This document shows positions 46,224-54,553 of a stretch of DNA of 64,000 nt, one piece after another (positions within the stretch are counted from its first letter, which is position 1; every line of letters starts with the position of its first letter). Under the pieces are notes generated by a model, which was given only the letters and a program-made list of their open reading frames with translations, had not been told where the DNA came from and did not search any database. The position numbers and the translations under genes were made by a program. The DNA comes from Planotetraspora silvatica (lineage in GTDB: Bacteria; Actinomycetota; Actinomycetes; Streptosporangiales; Streptosporangiaceae): assembly GCF_016863315.1 (NCBI RefSeq), contig NZ_BOOQ01000009.1, forward strand, positions 186,001 through 250,000, in the 5' to 3' direction.

Positions 46224-48065
46224 GGCGAGGAAGCCGAGGATGTCCCGGTCCCCCCGTTCCCTGAGACGCTCGAGCACCTCTTCGCGGGCCGCGCCCTCGG
46301 GCAGGCCGATGCGGGAGCCGATGAGCCGGACGCCCTCCGCGTCGGACGCCACGGGGGCCGTGTAGCCGATGAGGTGCAGGGCCCGGTTGAGCGGCGGGAG
46401 CCCGGCCGCCGAGGCCGGGAGGAAGCGGGTCAGCAGCTCGCCGCCGTCGGAGACGGTGATGAAGACGTGGTCGCCGTCCGAGGCGTTGTAATCGACCAGC
46501 ACCGGCCTGATCGAGCCCATGGTCGGCTGGTTGTGCCAGCTGATCACCACGTCGCCCGCCGGTGTGGAGGTGGTCAGCTGCCCCCCGGGCGCCATCCCCA
46601 GGTGGGCGGCGAAACCGGTCGGCAGCGGGGACCCCGACCCGCGCAGATGCTCGGCGTTGATGTCGACGCGGTGCCACCAGCGGCCGTCGCGGCTGCGGAA
46701 GGACCGCCGGGTCATCGAGACGTCCTTGCGCGGATGGTACGGCTCCGCCTGCTCCGGCCCGGCGACCCGGATCCAGCCGCGCTGGGTGCGCTCGAACCCC
46801 GGCCCGCCCGCGTACGCGCGGACCGAGCTCTCGCTCACCTCGTATCGCGACGTCAGGTTGCCGACGATCGTGTTGACCGACGCCTCGCCGCCCGCCCGTT
46901 CGATCTCTCGGGCGATCATCTCGCGGATGCCGAGGTACTCCTCGCCGCCGCCCCAGCGCCGCAGGCCGTACTTGTTGCGGTCGAGGCGGACGAAGCGTTC
47001 GTCCGAGGCGAGCTGGTTGCGGACGCCGACGACGCTGTGGTCCTCGCCGATCCGCTCCTGGATCTCCTCGGGGCTCAGGGGTGCGCCCGCGACGGCCAGC
47101 ACCGCCTCCGCCTTGTCGTTGACGCCGCGCGGCCACAGGACCACGTGTCCCTCCAGCACCCGCAGGTGGGGGACGGAGGCGAGCCATCGCTCGGCCAGAT
47201 CCTCGCGGACGCCGAGCTGGGAGACCAGGGAGACGGACTCCTCCAGCTTCCGCGGGCCGTCCGAGAACAGCTGCCGGGTCTTCTCCCGCATCTCCTCCGC
47301 GCCTCCGGCGACCAGCCAGCCGTCACCCTGCTCGTAGCCGGTGAGCAGGGTGCGGACGAAGCGCCACGCGGGGATCGCGAGAGTGGCCAGCTCCGTCCGG
47401 TGCCACGGCGCTGCGCCGGCGAGCTCGTCCGCGGGCGCGGCGGAACCGAGCCGGGTGTGCAACCAGGACAGATGCGTGTTGAGAGGCGCGGCCTCCTGAC
47501 CGGCCAGCCAGCTCAGGACGTGCTCGCGGAGATCGCGCTCGATCTGCCTGATCCGCTCACGGGTGACGGAGAACCTCTGGGCCAGTTCGTCGAGCGTCGC
47601 CCGCTGCGCGGTCTGGGTGGGGTTCTGCGACGCGTCGAAGTACAGCCGATCCCTCGCGATGGCCCGCTGCCGGTCGTCGAGCCGGGCGAAGAGCCGGTCG
47701 ATGATCTCGGGCAGCGCGCCGGTCGAGGGGTCGTCCGACGGCTCGGTCTCCAGCAGCTTGTCGAGCACCCCGGTGAAGAGCCCGTGCACGCTGTCACGCG
47801 AGCCCGGCGTCTTGAGACAGTCCGCGGGGTCGGTGAATCTGAGCAGCGGCAGGATGTCGCCGAGGACGAGATGCTCCCAGCAGGCGCTGGTGAGGTCGGT
47901 GAGGCGGGACGCGACCTGCGCGGTTCCCACCAGGGCACAGGCCCGGTCGAGCGGAAGCGACTGCCACCAGGCGTCGGGAAGGCCGGGATCGCTCGCGATC
48001 GGCTCCACCTGGCTCGGCGCGGTCCAGCGCAGGGGGGGCACGATGTCGCTCAGGCTCAGATTCAA
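46221..48065 (-). CDS. Sigma-70 region-4-like HTH protein (paralogue A)
   Basis: About 614 residues, no assigned function. The first 110 resemble paralogue B (SLSDIVPPLRW; LPDAWWQSLPLDRA). Residues about 150-180 are a sigma-70 region 4: RATLDELAQRFSVTRERIRQ then IERDL. After a middle region come two winged-helix-like units (LSPEEIQERIGEDHSVVGVR; VNTIVGNLTSRYEVSESSVR). The C terminus is again shared with B: TRRSFRSRDGRWWHRVDINA, LPTGFAAHLGMAPGG and LERLRERGDRDILGFL. I prefer TTG 48065, which aligns with the Met of B (LNLSLSD versus MNFCLSD); TTG 48083 is the alternative. It lies just downstream of the helicase gene. Confidence 0.75.
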   Translation of the reverse strand: MNLSLSDIVPPLRWTAPSQVEPIASDPGLPDAWWQSLPLDRACALVGTAQVASRLTDLTSACWEHLVLGDILPLLRFTDPADCLKTPGSRDSVHGLFTGVLDKLLETEPSDDPSTGALPEIIDRLFARLDDRQRAIARDRLYFDASQNPTQTAQRATLDELAQRFSVTRERIRQIERDLREHVLSWLAGQEAAPLNTHLSWLHTRLGSAAPADELAGAAPWHRTELATLAIPAWRFVRTLLTGYEQGDGWLVAGGAEEMREKTRQLFSDGPRKLEESVSLVSQLGVREDLAERWLASVPHLRVLEGHVVLWPRGVNDKAEAVLAVAGAPLSPEEIQERIGEDHSVVGVRNQLASDERFVRLDRNKYGLRRWGGGEEYLGIREMIAREIERAGGEASVNTIVGNLTSRYEVSESSVRAYAGGPGFERTQRGWIRVAGPEQAEPYHPRKDVSMTRRSFRSRDGRWWHRVDINAEHLRGSGSPLPTGFAAHLGMAPGGQLTTSTPAGDVVISWHNQPTMGSIRPVLVDYNASDGDHVFITVSDGGELLTRFLPASAAGLPPLNRALHLIGYTAPVASDAEGVRLIGSRIGLPEGAAREEVLERLRERGDRDILGFLA

Positions 48066-48114
48066 TGCAGGTCCAACCGGCAAGGGGAATATATCCGCAG
48101 TTCAGGGTAGGGGA

Positions 48115-50175
48115 TCAGCCAGGCAGGAAGGGACTCGCCCGGCCGGAATAGGACACATACAGCAGCTCGCCGGCCCGCGTGCACGCCACGTAGAGCAACC
48201 CCCGTTCTCGTTGCAGGTCGTGGGCCCGGGCTGTGGGGTCTTCCGAGGCCGGGGTCAGCGCGTCGGGCGCCGGCACGATTCCGTCAGCCACGCCTATCAC
48301 GGCCACCCTGCGAAATTCCAGCCCTTTCATCCCATGCAGCATCGTGACTTTCACTGTTATCCCTGCGTCACGCAGGGCCGTCCGGGCCGCCTTCACCAAC
48401 TCGGCGGTCCGAGCGGCGACGGCGATGTCCTGCGTCGGCACGCCTTCCTCCATCCACTCGGAGACATGCGAGATCAGCCCGGCGATCTCGGCCTCGGGGC
48501 TGACGTACCCCAGGACCGTCGGGCGCGCCCCGTTCCGCACGGCGCGGAAGCCGTACAGGTCGGCGATTCCGTCGACGAGCCCGTCAGCGGGTCCTCCGCC
48601 GCGAAGCCGGACGCCCCAGGAAAGGATCTCCCGTGGAAGACGATAGGAGATCTTCAGTTGAAACCGGCGGGCGGGGATGCCGACGTTCGCCAGCGCGACG
48701 CGGGTGTCGAACATGCGCTGGTGGGGGTCGCCCACGATGAACAGGTCGTCCTGCGCCACGGGAACGGCCGCCCGCAGCAGACGCCACTGCGCCGGGTGCA
48801 GGTCCTGTGCCTCGTCCACCACGATGTGCCGGTACGGCTCCAGCCCCGGGGCCTCCTGACCGAGCAGGTCGCCCGTCGACTGCCCGAGCAGCGCCGCCGC
48901 CTCGGAGGCGAGTTGGAGGAGCGTGCGGCGGCCCGACTCCCTCAGCCGGTCGACGACGTGCCGGACGGCCTCCCACACCACGACCCGGCTCTCCGGGCCG
49001 AGTTCCACGCTCCGGCCCGGGCGGCTCGCGGTCTGGTACTCCTCCAGCGTGCGGAGGTTCTGGGCGAGGATGACCTGCTCCCACTCCCGCAGCAGGAACG
49101 CGGCCCCGAAGCGGCTGCCCGCCGCCTCCTCCCAGAGCGTGGCCAGATCTCCGGCGCCGACGAGGGCGGGCGGACGTCCCTCCGCCTCCGCGACGATCCG
49201 GTGGGCGAGCCGGTCGACGTTGCCGACCTCGACCCGCTTGCGCTCGACCTCGTCCTCGATGATCAGGTCGAGCCGCGCGGACAACTCGGTGGCCAGGCCC
49301 TGGGAGAACGTCACGAGCATGACGGCGCCGGCGCCGGCGCGGGCGAGATGGGCCGCCCGGTGCAGGGCGATGATCGTCTTGCCGGTGCCCGCGCCCCCCG
49401 TCACCAGCACGGGTTCGTGGTAGCCGGCCCAGTTCGCGTAGGTGTGCTGCGGTGGATACAGGAACGTGCACCAGTGCGGCAGGGCCATGATCCGGTCGAG
49501 CTCGTCGCGTTCGGCCGCGAACGCCGCGAGGTGGGGGCTGCGACGCAGCGCGGCCGCCAGGTCGCCGGTGTCGATCACGCCGGGCTCCGAGGAACGGCAG
49601 GCGTCGAGCTCGCGCCAGGCCTCGGTGAGGGTGCCGCCACGGGCGAGCGCCGACAGGGGGGCGAACTGGCTTTCCGGCAGCAGGGGCTCCAGCGCCTCGA
49701 AATGGGACTCGGTGGTCATCAGGCGCAGCAGGCGGAGCAACTGCTGGTCGACGCCGATCTCGAGCAGGTCGGTGTCGCAGAACTGGGAGAACAACCGCCG
49801 TTTCGACCGCTGGGCCGACCTTCGCAGTGCGGGCTCGACGCGTTCCAGTGCCTCGGCGTCCCAGGTCTCGATCACCCCGATGGCGGGGTTGACCCCGAAC
49901 CTGTGGCGCTGCGCGTACGCCCATGCCGCCGCGTCGGGCAGCACCGTGACCAGCCAGTACGTGTCGCCCTGGCGTAAGGCGACGGCCCGGTGGCGATCGG
50001 CCAGGCGCAGCGTGGTCACCCGGTGGTCGCGGCTGTTGCGCACCCGCTCCGGATGCGGCGCAGAGGGGGAGTTGCCGAGGAATCGGCGGACCGCGACTAC
50101 GGCGTCCCGGCGCACCGGCCGGGCCAGGGTGCTGAGCTCCCTGGTGAACTCCGGGGAGATCGCGAGCCGGGGCAC
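48115..50175 (-). CDS. RelE-like domain fused to UvrD-type superfamily-1 helicase
   Basis: A 686-residue protein. Residues 1-100 look like a RelE/ParE fold: AISPEFTRELSTLARPVRRD, VTTLRLADRHRAVALRQGD and YWLVTVLPDAAAWAYAQRHR. A linker leads to a helicase: Q-motif area ALPHWCTFLYPPQH, Walker A VTGGAGTGKTIIALHRAAHL at about 245, Walker B HIVVDEAQDLHPAQW, motif III FIVGDPHQRMF, then TMLHGMKGLEFRRVAVIGVA and GLLYVACTRAGELLYVSYSG. All ATPase motifs look intact. GTG 50175 lies 4 nt after the paralogue B stop, implying tight coupling. Confidence 0.85.
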   Translation of the reverse strand: MPRLAISPEFTRELSTLARPVRRDAVVAVRRFLGNSPSAPHPERVRNSRDHRVTTLRLADRHRAVALRQGDTYWLVTVLPDAAAWAYAQRHRFGVNPAIGVIETWDAEALERVEPALRRSAQRSKRRLFSQFCDTDLLEIGVDQQLLRLLRLMTTESHFEALEPLLPESQFAPLSALARGGTLTEAWRELDACRSSEPGVIDTGDLAAALRRSPHLAAFAAERDELDRIMALPHWCTFLYPPQHTYANWAGYHEPVLVTGGAGTGKTIIALHRAAHLARAGAGAVMLVTFSQGLATELSARLDLIIEDEVERKRVEVGNVDRLAHRIVAEAEGRPPALVGAGDLATLWEEAAGSRFGAAFLLREWEQVILAQNLRTLEEYQTASRPGRSVELGPESRVVVWEAVRHVVDRLRESGRRTLLQLASEAAALLGQSTGDLLGQEAPGLEPYRHIVVDEAQDLHPAQWRLLRAAVPVAQDDLFIVGDPHQRMFDTRVALANVGIPARRFQLKISYRLPREILSWGVRLRGGGPADGLVDGIADLYGFRAVRNGARPTVLGYVSPEAEIAGLISHVSEWMEEGVPTQDIAVAARTAELVKAARTALRDAGITVKVTMLHGMKGLEFRRVAVIGVADGIVPAPDALTPASEDPTARAHDLQRERGLLYVACTRAGELLYVSYSGRASPFLPG

Positions 50176-50179
50176 CGTG

Positions 50180-51826
50180 CTAGTCCAGTAAGGAGATGAG
50201 GTCGCGGTCGCCTCGTTCGCGGAGCCGGGTGAGGAGCTCGGGCCTTCCCGCCGGCCCGCTGAGGCCGATCCTCGTCGCGATCACTCGTACGGCCTGGTCG
50301 GGGGTTCCCCCCGGAGCGGTGTACCCGACCAGGCGCAACGCCTGCGAGGTCGGGTCGCCGCCGTTGGACGCGGACAGGTGCCGCACCCGCAGCATGCCCT
50401 CGTCGGAGATGGTCAGGAAGACGTGGCTGCCCTCCTTGGCGGCCACCTCGGTGAGGATCCGCTGCAGTGAGCCGAAGCCGGGGCGCGACGCCCAGGTCAG
50501 TTCCACGTCCCCGGCGGCGCTCCGCGCCGGACGGTTCTCCCCTGGCTTGAGGCCGAGATAGGCGGCGAAACCGGTCGGCATGGGCACCTCGGCGCCCTGG
50601 ATGTGTTCGCCGGTGACGTCCACCCGCAGCCACCAGCGTCCGTCAGGCTGGCGGAAACACCTCCGGGTGAGGGCCACGTCCTTGAGCTGGCCCGGAGGCT
50701 TCGCCGTCGTCGCGCCGTTCGCGGAGCGGGGCACGCCGTTGGTGCTCCTCTTGCCGCTCTGGATGCTCAGCTGCGGGACGTTCTCCAGCCATTCCTTGGC
50801 CACGTCCGGGTGGATGCCGAGGGAGGAGACCAGCTCCAGCGCCCGGGCGACGGTCGGGCGCTCGGCGTTCAGGATCAGGCCGCGGGTCCGCTCGTGCAGA
50901 TCGGCGAGGTCTCCCGCCACCAGCCAGTCGCCCGAGACCTGGTAGCCGGGCAGGGTCGCCACCACGAAGTGCCAGGCGGGCACGTCGAGTGAGCGCAGTT
51001 CCTCCTTGTGCCACTCGGCCGCCGCGATCAGCCTGCTCTTGGGCGCCGCGACCCCCAGTTCGCCGGAGAGCCAGGCCAGATGCGCCTTGTACGGCGCGGC
51101 CTCCGGCTTGTCGAGCCATTCGGCCAGCCAGAGGCGCAGAGTGGTCTCCAGCGCCTGGAGGACGTCAGGGGAGACGGCGAGGAGCTTGCCCAGCTCCTCG
51201 ACGGCCGAAGGCGAGTCCGTGAAGACCCGGTTCTGGGCGACCATCCAGGTCCGGTCGTCCATGTCGGAGAACGCCCCGTCGATCAGCGCGGGGAAGTCGA
51301 CGTCGCTCTGCGGCGCACGCGGGGCCGGAACCTCGGGCGCCGGCCTGAGGTGCCTGACCGCGCCGTGGGCCGGGCGCGCCCTGACGGGGGCCGGCTCGGG
51401 GACCTCGCCGGGTGCGGCCAGGGACGGCGCCAGCTTGGCGAACACGGCGGTGAACAGGGCGGTCAGGACCGGCCGGGCCTTGATGAAGGGCTGGTCGGTG
51501 AGCTCACGGCCGGACAGGGTCAGCAGGCCCACCCAGGAGCCGGCCCGGTCGAGCGCGATCGCGACCTGGGGGTCGTCGGCCTCGTCGGGGTCGAGCACGT
51601 AGAGCGCGGGCAGGACGTCACCCACCGCGGCGGCCGGCCAGTGCTCCAGCGCCAGATCCGTGATCAGCTCGCCGAGGGCGTCGGGGTCCATGACACCGAG
51701 CACCCGCTCCATGGGCAGGCTGCGCCACCAGGCGTCCGGCAGCTCGCCCTGCTCGCTCAGGACTCCGATGCGGGAGGCGTCACTCCAGCGCAGCGGTGGC
51801 ACGAGGTCACTCAGGCAGAAGTTCAT
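50180..51826 (-). CDS. Paralogue B of the sigma-4-like protein
   Basis: A 548-residue protein without recognised function. N terminus MNFCLSDLVPPLRWSDASRI and C terminus VALTRRCFRQPDGRWWLRVD, MPTGFAAYLGLKPGENRP, LTRLRERGDRDLISLLD match paralogue A. In place of the sigma-4 helix-turn-helix it has a shorter helical segment (AVEELGKLLAVSPDVLQALE) without the IRQIE signature, and the winged-helix repeats are missing. A Pro/Ala-rich linker lies at about 130-170. ATG 51826 follows GGGGA. It is the first gene of the module, with a palindrome just upstream. Confidence 0.75.
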   Translation of the reverse strand: MNFCLSDLVPPLRWSDASRIGVLSEQGELPDAWWRSLPMERVLGVMDPDALGELITDLALEHWPAAAVGDVLPALYVLDPDEADDPQVAIALDRAGSWVGLLTLSGRELTDQPFIKARPVLTALFTAVFAKLAPSLAAPGEVPEPAPVRARPAHGAVRHLRPAPEVPAPRAPQSDVDFPALIDGAFSDMDDRTWMVAQNRVFTDSPSAVEELGKLLAVSPDVLQALETTLRLWLAEWLDKPEAAPYKAHLAWLSGELGVAAPKSRLIAAAEWHKEELRSLDVPAWHFVVATLPGYQVSGDWLVAGDLADLHERTRGLILNAERPTVARALELVSSLGIHPDVAKEWLENVPQLSIQSGKRSTNGVPRSANGATTAKPPGQLKDVALTRRCFRQPDGRWWLRVDVTGEHIQGAEVPMPTGFAAYLGLKPGENRPARSAAGDVELTWASRPGFGSLQRILTEVAAKEGSHVFLTISDEGMLRVRHLSASNGGDPTSQALRLVGYTAPGGTPDQAVRVIATRIGLSGPAGRPELLTRLRERGDRDLISLLD

Positions 51827-51850
51827 GCTTTCCCCATCACTCCGTCGGAC

Positions 51851-51864
51851 CAGACCATAGTCTG
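51851..51864. promoter_or_regulatory. Palindrome upstream of paralogue B
   Basis: CAGAC-CATA-GTCTG, 5-bp arms, 25 bp before the ATG. Its centre includes TATGGT on the minus strand, a possible -10, so it could be an operator. Confidence 0.4.
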
Positions 51865-51892
51865 ACAAATCCCCATTCGATGGGGCACTGCG

Positions 51893-52708
51893 TCAGGGAC
51901 GAACGGCGGCGAAACGCAGCCGGACGTAGTCGGCCATCCACCCGGACTCCCTGCGCAGGGCAGGGGCGGCGAGCTCGTTGACCCGCAGCAGCAGCGGCTC
52001 CACGGTCGCGAGCGGCACACCGTCCAGCAGCGAGCCGGCGAACAGTCGCACCCAGTCCGCGGCGCCGTTCGGACAGTCGTCGAGCGGCGTCGGGCGGTCG
52101 AAGTATTCCAGGATCCGGACGGTGAAGCCCCCCTGCTCCAGGCGCCGGGCGTACTCGGCCGGGCTGGGAAAGTACCAGGGAAGCTCGGGCTCGCGCAGGC
52201 CGTACTCCCGCCAGGCGGTCAGCATGGCGGAGGTGAGCGCCGCGCAGTTGCCGGCGCCGCCGAGCTCCGCCACGAACCGCCCGCCAGGGCGCAGGGCCAT
52301 GCGAACACACGCGATCACCGCCTCGGGGTCACGGCTCATCCAGTGCAGCGCGGCGTTGGAGAACACCGCGTCGTACGGCTGGGCCACCGTGAAATCGTGA
52401 CCGTCGCCGACGGCGAAGTCCAGCCCGGGATGCTGGGAGATGGCCGTCTCGATCATCGAGTGGGAGCCGTCGATCCCGAGGACCTCGGCGCCGCGGGCGG
52501 CGATGTCGGCCGTGAGCACGCCGGTCCCGCAGCCGAGGTCGAGCACGCGCTCACCCGGCTGGGGATCGAGCAGCTCCACGAGCGGCGCTCCGTGCGCGGA
52601 GACGTAGCCGAAGGAGCTGTCGTACGCACGAGCGTTCCATCTCGTGAGATTGGGGGTTTCGTACCGCAAGATCAGCTCGCATTCTGAGTCATTCAGATAG
52701 CGACACAC
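51893..52708 (-). CDS. Class I SAM-dependent methyltransferase
   Basis: A 271-residue methyltransferase. Motif I is GERVLDLGCGTGVLTADIAA; motif II region VLGIDGSHSMIETAISQHPG; motif IV PYDAVFSNAALHWMSRDPEA, the NAALHWM form typical of trans-aconitate 2-methyltransferase relatives. The substrate is not determined. The assigned start is GTG 52708; a later in-frame start at LRYETPNLTRWNARAYD is possible and would give a more standard N terminus. It follows the lipoprotein gene by 36 bp. Confidence 0.85.
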   Translation of the reverse strand: MCRYLNDSECELILRYETPNLTRWNARAYDSSFGYVSAHGAPLVELLDPQPGERVLDLGCGTGVLTADIAARGAEVLGIDGSHSMIETAISQHPGLDFAVGDGHDFTVAQPYDAVFSNAALHWMSRDPEAVIACVRMALRPGGRFVAELGGAGNCAALTSAMLTAWREYGLREPELPWYFPSPAEYARRLEQGGFTVRILEYFDRPTPLDDCPNGAADWVRLFAGSLLDGVPLATVEPLLLRVNELAAPALRRESGWMADYVRLRFAAVRP

Positions 52709-52744
52709 TTTACGGCTTCAGATGCCCTTGCGAGTTGTGCATGC

Positions 52745-53830
52745 TTAGCCCACCGCTTGTGACCAATGTGTCTTGAGGTAGGACTTGGCCTCATCCTGCT
52801 GCGGGATCGTGAGAATGACGGGGGTTCCGGTCGCCGCGGGAAGCTTGGCGGCGGCGGTCTTGTCGAGCGTTCCGCGCATCTCCATGGCCTCCGTCCTGGT
52901 CGGACGGGCGTAGGCCTTGAGGTAGAGGTTCTGACCCTCGTCGGACAGCAGGAACTCCTCCCACAGCCGCGCGGCGGCCGGATGCGGGGCGTCCTTGCTG
53001 ATGGCCTGCACGTAGTACGACGCGAGGACCGCGTCACGCGGGATCGTCACCTGCCAGGCGGGCTTGTCGTTGCGGGCGGAGGCCTCGGCCCTGGCGGTAT
53101 TGAGGTAGTCCCAGTCGACGACGGAGGCGGCCCGCTCGGGCTGGCTCAGCATTCCGGCGCGCTTGATCCTGGAGAACAGGTCCACGCCGCGCGCGGCGTC
53201 GACCTTGCCGTCGTTGAGCGAGGCGGCCATGACGCCGCTGAAGGCGGAGGCGGTCCGCAGGGGATCGCCGGGCAGCGCCACGGAGACTCCGGGCTTGACC
53301 AGCGCCGCGTAGGACGCGGGAGCCGAGACCTTCCTGGGGTCGTAGCCGATCGACATGTAGCCGCCGTAGGCGCCGTACCAGAGGCCCTTGGCGTCCTTCA
53401 GCCGATCGGGGATGTCGCCCCAGCCGGTGACCTTGTAGGGCGCGAACCGCTTCGCGTTCGCGACCGCGACGTCGAGGCTCAGGTCGAACACGTCGGGGGC
53501 GTCCTTGGATCCGCGCAGGCGGGTCGCCGCGTCGATCTCCTGCTGACTGTTCGCGTCAGGGGAGGTCCCGATGACCTTGATGCCGTACTTGTCGGAGAAG
53601 CGGTCGATGATGTCCGCGTAGTTCATCCAACCGCGCGGCAGGCCCACGACGGTCAGCGTGCCCTCCCGCTTGGCGGCCTCCACCAGCCTGTCCATGGTGG
53701 AGAACCCGTCCTTCATACTCGTCCCCATCGGATTGACCGGCGGGAGTTCCTTGCCGCCCTCCGACGGCGCGGAGCACGCGGCCGCCACGGAGACGAGCAT
53801 CACCACTACAGCACTGGCACGTATGGTCAC
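52745..53830 (-). CDS. Extracellular solute-binding lipoprotein
   Basis: A 361-residue ABC-type binding protein. Lipobox VAAACSAP places the lipid-modified Cys near residue 19. The fold signature follows: MDRLVEAAKREGTLTVVGLP, YADIIDRFSDKYGIKVIGTS, DANSQQEID and FDLSLDVAVANAKRFAPYKV, as in iron(III)/spermidine/thiamine-type binders. The end VILTIPQQDEAKSYLKTHWS is typical. No permease or ATPase gene is adjacent, so its transporter is elsewhere or it acts alone. Confidence 0.88.
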   Translation of the reverse strand: MTIRASAVVVMLVSVAAACSAPSEGGKELPPVNPMGTSMKDGFSTMDRLVEAAKREGTLTVVGLPRGWMNYADIIDRFSDKYGIKVIGTSPDANSQQEIDAATRLRGSKDAPDVFDLSLDVAVANAKRFAPYKVTGWGDIPDRLKDAKGLWYGAYGGYMSIGYDPRKVSAPASYAALVKPGVSVALPGDPLRTASAFSGVMAASLNDGKVDAARGVDLFSRIKRAGMLSQPERAASVVDWDYLNTARAEASARNDKPAWQVTIPRDAVLASYYVQAISKDAPHPAAARLWEEFLLSDEGQNLYLKAYARPTRTEAMEMRGTLDKTAAAKLPAATGTPVILTIPQQDEAKSYLKTHWSQAVG

Positions 53831-53851
53831 GCTACGTATATTCCGTGTTGC

Positions 53852-54097
53852 TCAGCCGCCGGTCGAGGAGGCACGCGGGGGAGAAGCCACGATCTTGGCC
53901 GCGACCATGGAGTTCTCGGCGATCTCGACCGTCGTGCCGTCCCGCTTGCGAAGGATGAGCACGCCGCCGGTCCACGACTCCAACACGCCGACCGCGTCAC
54001 GGAAACCACCGGTGTCGACGCGGCGCACCGTCACCCGTTGCCCCACATCGCCGGGGGTGATGGCCACAACCAGCCTGGCTCCGAACTGAGGGCTCAT
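53852..54097 (-). CDS. Stand-alone SH3-like domain protein (Rv0428c N-terminal type)
   Basis: An 81-residue protein: ITPGDVGQRVTVRRVDTGGF, DAVGVLESWTGGVLILRKRD and GTTVEIAENSMVAAKIV. This is the small beta domain that in many actinobacteria precedes a GNAT acetyltransferase domain beside fdxA. Here a stop follows the SH3-like part and no acetyltransferase sequence is found downstream, so either the gene was truncated or the domain works alone. ATG 54097 follows AGGAGGGGG at 9 nt. It is divergent from fdxA. Confidence 0.65.
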   Translation of the reverse strand: MSPQFGARLVVAITPGDVGQRVTVRRVDTGGFRDAVGVLESWTGGVLILRKRDGTTVEIAENSMVAAKIVASPPRASSTGG

Positions 54098-54194
54098 GAT
54101 GATTGGCCCCCTCCTGTTCCGGCTACTAGACAGGCACCGCAATACTAGGGCGTAGCAACCGCGGTCGAGCCGTGCAACCCAGAAGGAGCCCGAG

Positions 54195-54521
54195 GTGACG
54201 TACGTCATCGCGCAGCCTTGCGTGGATGTCCTGGACAAGGCGTGCATCGAGGAGTGCCCCGTCGATTGCATCTACGAGGGCGAGCGCATGCTCTACATCC
54301 ACCCCGACGAGTGCGTGGACTGCGGGGCCTGCGAACCGGTGTGCCCGGTAGAGGCGATCTTCTATGAGGACGACCTTCCCGACCAGTGGAAGGACTTCTA
54401 CAAGGCCAACGTCGAGTTCTTCGACGAGCTCGGGTCGCCCGGCGGCGCCTCGAAGGTCGGGAAGATCGAGAAGGACCACGCCGTCGTCGCCGCGCTCCCG
54501 CCGCAGGCCGAGGACCACTGA
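54195..54521 (+). CDS. fdxA: 7Fe ferredoxin
   Basis: A 108-residue electron carrier with one [3Fe-4S] and one [4Fe-4S] cluster: [20 protein letters not shown], then [20 protein letters not shown]. The first motif is the C-x7-C-x3-CP form typical of 7Fe FdxA. GTG 54195 follows AGAAGGAG, a good ribosome site, so it has a leader unlike many neighbours. dapC follows about 30 bp downstream, the usual actinobacterial order. Confidence 0.95.
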   Translation: MTYVIAQPCVDVLDKACIEECPVDCIYEGERMLYIHPDECVDCGACEPVCPVEAIFYEDDLPDQWKDFYKANVEFFDELGSPGGASKVGKIEKDHAVVAALPPQAEDH

Positions 54522-54553
54522 GTGCGGGCCCGTCCGCTGACCGGGGTGATCTC

